Origin: JAUWCW01 sp030609125 [NCBI: Candidatus Rokuibacteriota bacterium]
Lineage (GTDB): Bacteria > JAUVQV01
NCBI GenBank assembly: GCA_030609125.1
Contig: JAUWCW010000085.1
Span: forward strand, 1 to 7,643
DNA: 7,643 nucleotides
Direction of reading: 5' to 3'
The position numbers were made by a program, and so were the translations under genes. Below are positions 6,802-7,643 of this stretch, one piece after another. The notes beneath the pieces were generated by a model that saw only the letters and a program-made list of their open reading frames with translations, had not been told where the DNA came from and did not search any database. Numbering within the stretch: the stretch's first letter is position 1; the number at the start of each line of letters is the position of its first letter.

Positions 6802-7643
6802 AATGTCGTATGTACCTTCGGCCCGCGTACTGGCCGATCAGTCCCTTGAGTTCCAGGGCGGTGAGGAGAGAGAGCAGGCGGGACGAGGGGAGGCGTGAGA
6901 GGCGGATCAGCTCGTCCACACCGACAGGCTCGCTGCCGAGCTGCGACAGGAGTGCCCTCTCCTCCTCCGACAGGGGAGGGAGGGGTCTCGCGGCTGCCGC
7001 CTCCCTTCCCGCCAGGTGGGGGAATTCCTCCAGAATGTCCTCGACGGTGGACACCAGCTTGGCCCCCTCCCGGATCAGGCCGTTCGGCCCCGCGCTCTTG
7101 GGGCTTGAAATGTTTCCGGGGACGGCGAAGACCTCCCGGTTCTGCTCGAGGGCCATGTTCGCGGTGATCAGCGCCCCGCTGCGCGCGGCGGCCTCCACGA
7201 CGACGACCCCGAGAGAGAGGCCGCTGATGATCCGGTTGCGCAGGGGAAAGTGCCACCGCTCCGGATCGCAGCCGAAGGGAAACTCCGTCACCACCGCGCC
7301 GTTGCGGCGGATCTTTTCGGCCATCTGCCGGTTTTCCGGGGGATATAAACGGTCCATGCCCGACCCGAGGACGGCGATGGTTCTCCCCCCGGCCTCGAGA
7401 GCGCCGCCGTGGGCGCAGCTGTCGATTCCCCGGGCGAGCCCGGAAACGACAGTGATTCCCCGACAGGCCATGTCACGGGAAAGCCTGGCCGCCGTGAACC
7501 GGCCGTAGGCGGTGGCCGCCCGTGAGCCCACGACGGCAACGGCGTCCCCGTCACTCCCTGTGATCTCCCCCAGGACGTAGAGGACCGGGGGCGGATCGGC
7601 GATCTGCCGGAGGTTCTCCGGGTACTCCTCGTCGAAGACTGTG
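6800..7643 (-). CDS. dprA: DNA-processing protein DprA (Smf), N-terminus outside the window
   Basis: Binds ssDNA entering by natural transformation and loads RecA on it; it is also widely conserved in non-competent bacteria. The last 280 residues are visible. The frame stays open from 7531 to the window edge and encodes clear DprA sequence (YPENLRQIADPPPVLYVLG), so the GTG at 7531 (the V before GSRAATAYG) is internal and the true start lies beyond 7643. The Rossmann-like core shows VVGSR (37-41 of the fragment), VSGLARGIDSCAH (66-78), TIAVLGSGMDRLYP (88-101), FPLRNRIISGLS (132-143), VVEAAARSGALITA (148-161) and VFAVPGN (171-177). A winged-helix domain follows at about 222-280 (LSEEERALL ... 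LELKGLIGQYAGRRYIRH). The missing part is the N-terminal SAM-like/HhH region, by comparison with the usual 360 or so residues. It is the first visible gene of the dprA-smg-topB-xerC run, separated from smg by 54 bases. Confidence 0.95.
   Translation of the reverse strand, partial: TVFDEEYPENLRQIADPPPVLYVLGEITGSDGDAVAVVGSRAATAYGRFTAARLSRDMACRGITVVSGLARGIDSCAHGGALEAGGRTIAVLGSGMDRLYPPENRQMAEKIRRNGAVVTEFPFGCDPERWHFPLRNRIISGLSLGVVVVEAAARSGALITANMALEQNREVFAVPGNISSPKSAGPNGLIREGAKLVSTVEDILEEFPHLAGREAAAARPLPPLSEEERALLSQLGSEPVGVDELIRLSRLPSSRLLSLLTALELKGLIGQYAGRRYIRH

Noticed and set aside
7529-7531. GTG as the start of dprA
   Set aside because: The codon is the valine of the conserved VVGSR strand, and the frame continues upstream to the window edge with typical DprA sequence.
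1-7643. CRISPR array, tRNA, rRNA, IS element, toxin-antitoxin pair or riboswitch
   Set aside because: The window is almost fully covered by six coding regions. The non-coding gaps are 106, 6, 6, 1 and 54 bases and show no regular spaced repeats or recognisable RNA structures.

Overview
This is a GC-rich, densely coded bacterial chromosome segment carrying six genes, all of them DNA- or nucleic-acid-handling or strongly linked by neighbourhood to such genes. Two blocks converge at about position 2796. Codon positions, protein families and gene order point to a proteobacterium in the broad sense. The dprA-smg-topoisomerase order is a known proteobacterial arrangement. The topoisomerase is of the long topoisomerase III type that I recall from beta-proteobacterial dprA-smg loci. 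The presence of nfo and of a xerC directly after the topoisomerase would also suit a delta-proteobacterium/Desulfobacterota-like lineage. The lineage call is inference and cannot be settled from the window.

Plus-strand block (1-2793): a short AT-richer leader (1-106) precedes nfo, the AP endonuclease IV of base-excision repair, with all nine metal ligands present. Its TGA stop overlaps the GTG start of a 578-residue ABC-class ATPase of the PF09818-type family. That family has clear Walker motifs but no established bacterial function. The two are almost certainly co-transcribed and translationally coupled.

Minus-strand block (7643 down to 2800): dprA (5' end cut off by the window edge), a 54-bp gap, then smg (DUF494), a topoisomerase III-like type IA enzyme and a XerC/D-type tyrosine recombinase. 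The last three are packed with gaps of 1 and 6 bp and look like one operon. DprA protects ssDNA and loads RecA in transformation, the topoisomerase handles strand passage, and XerC-type enzymes resolve chromosome dimers. The function of Smg is unknown, but it sits with dprA and a type IA topoisomerase in many genomes.

The 3' ends of the two blocks are only 6 bp apart, with just a small hairpin between them. I see no CRISPR array, tRNA, rRNA, IS element, prophage or toxin-antitoxin pair. The least-understood element is the ABC-class ATPase coupled to nfo. The rest is recognisable housekeeping, with some points of detail: a topoisomerase III-type enzyme in the usual topA position, a degenerate second zinc repeat, short in-frame tandem repeats and an uncertain nfo start.
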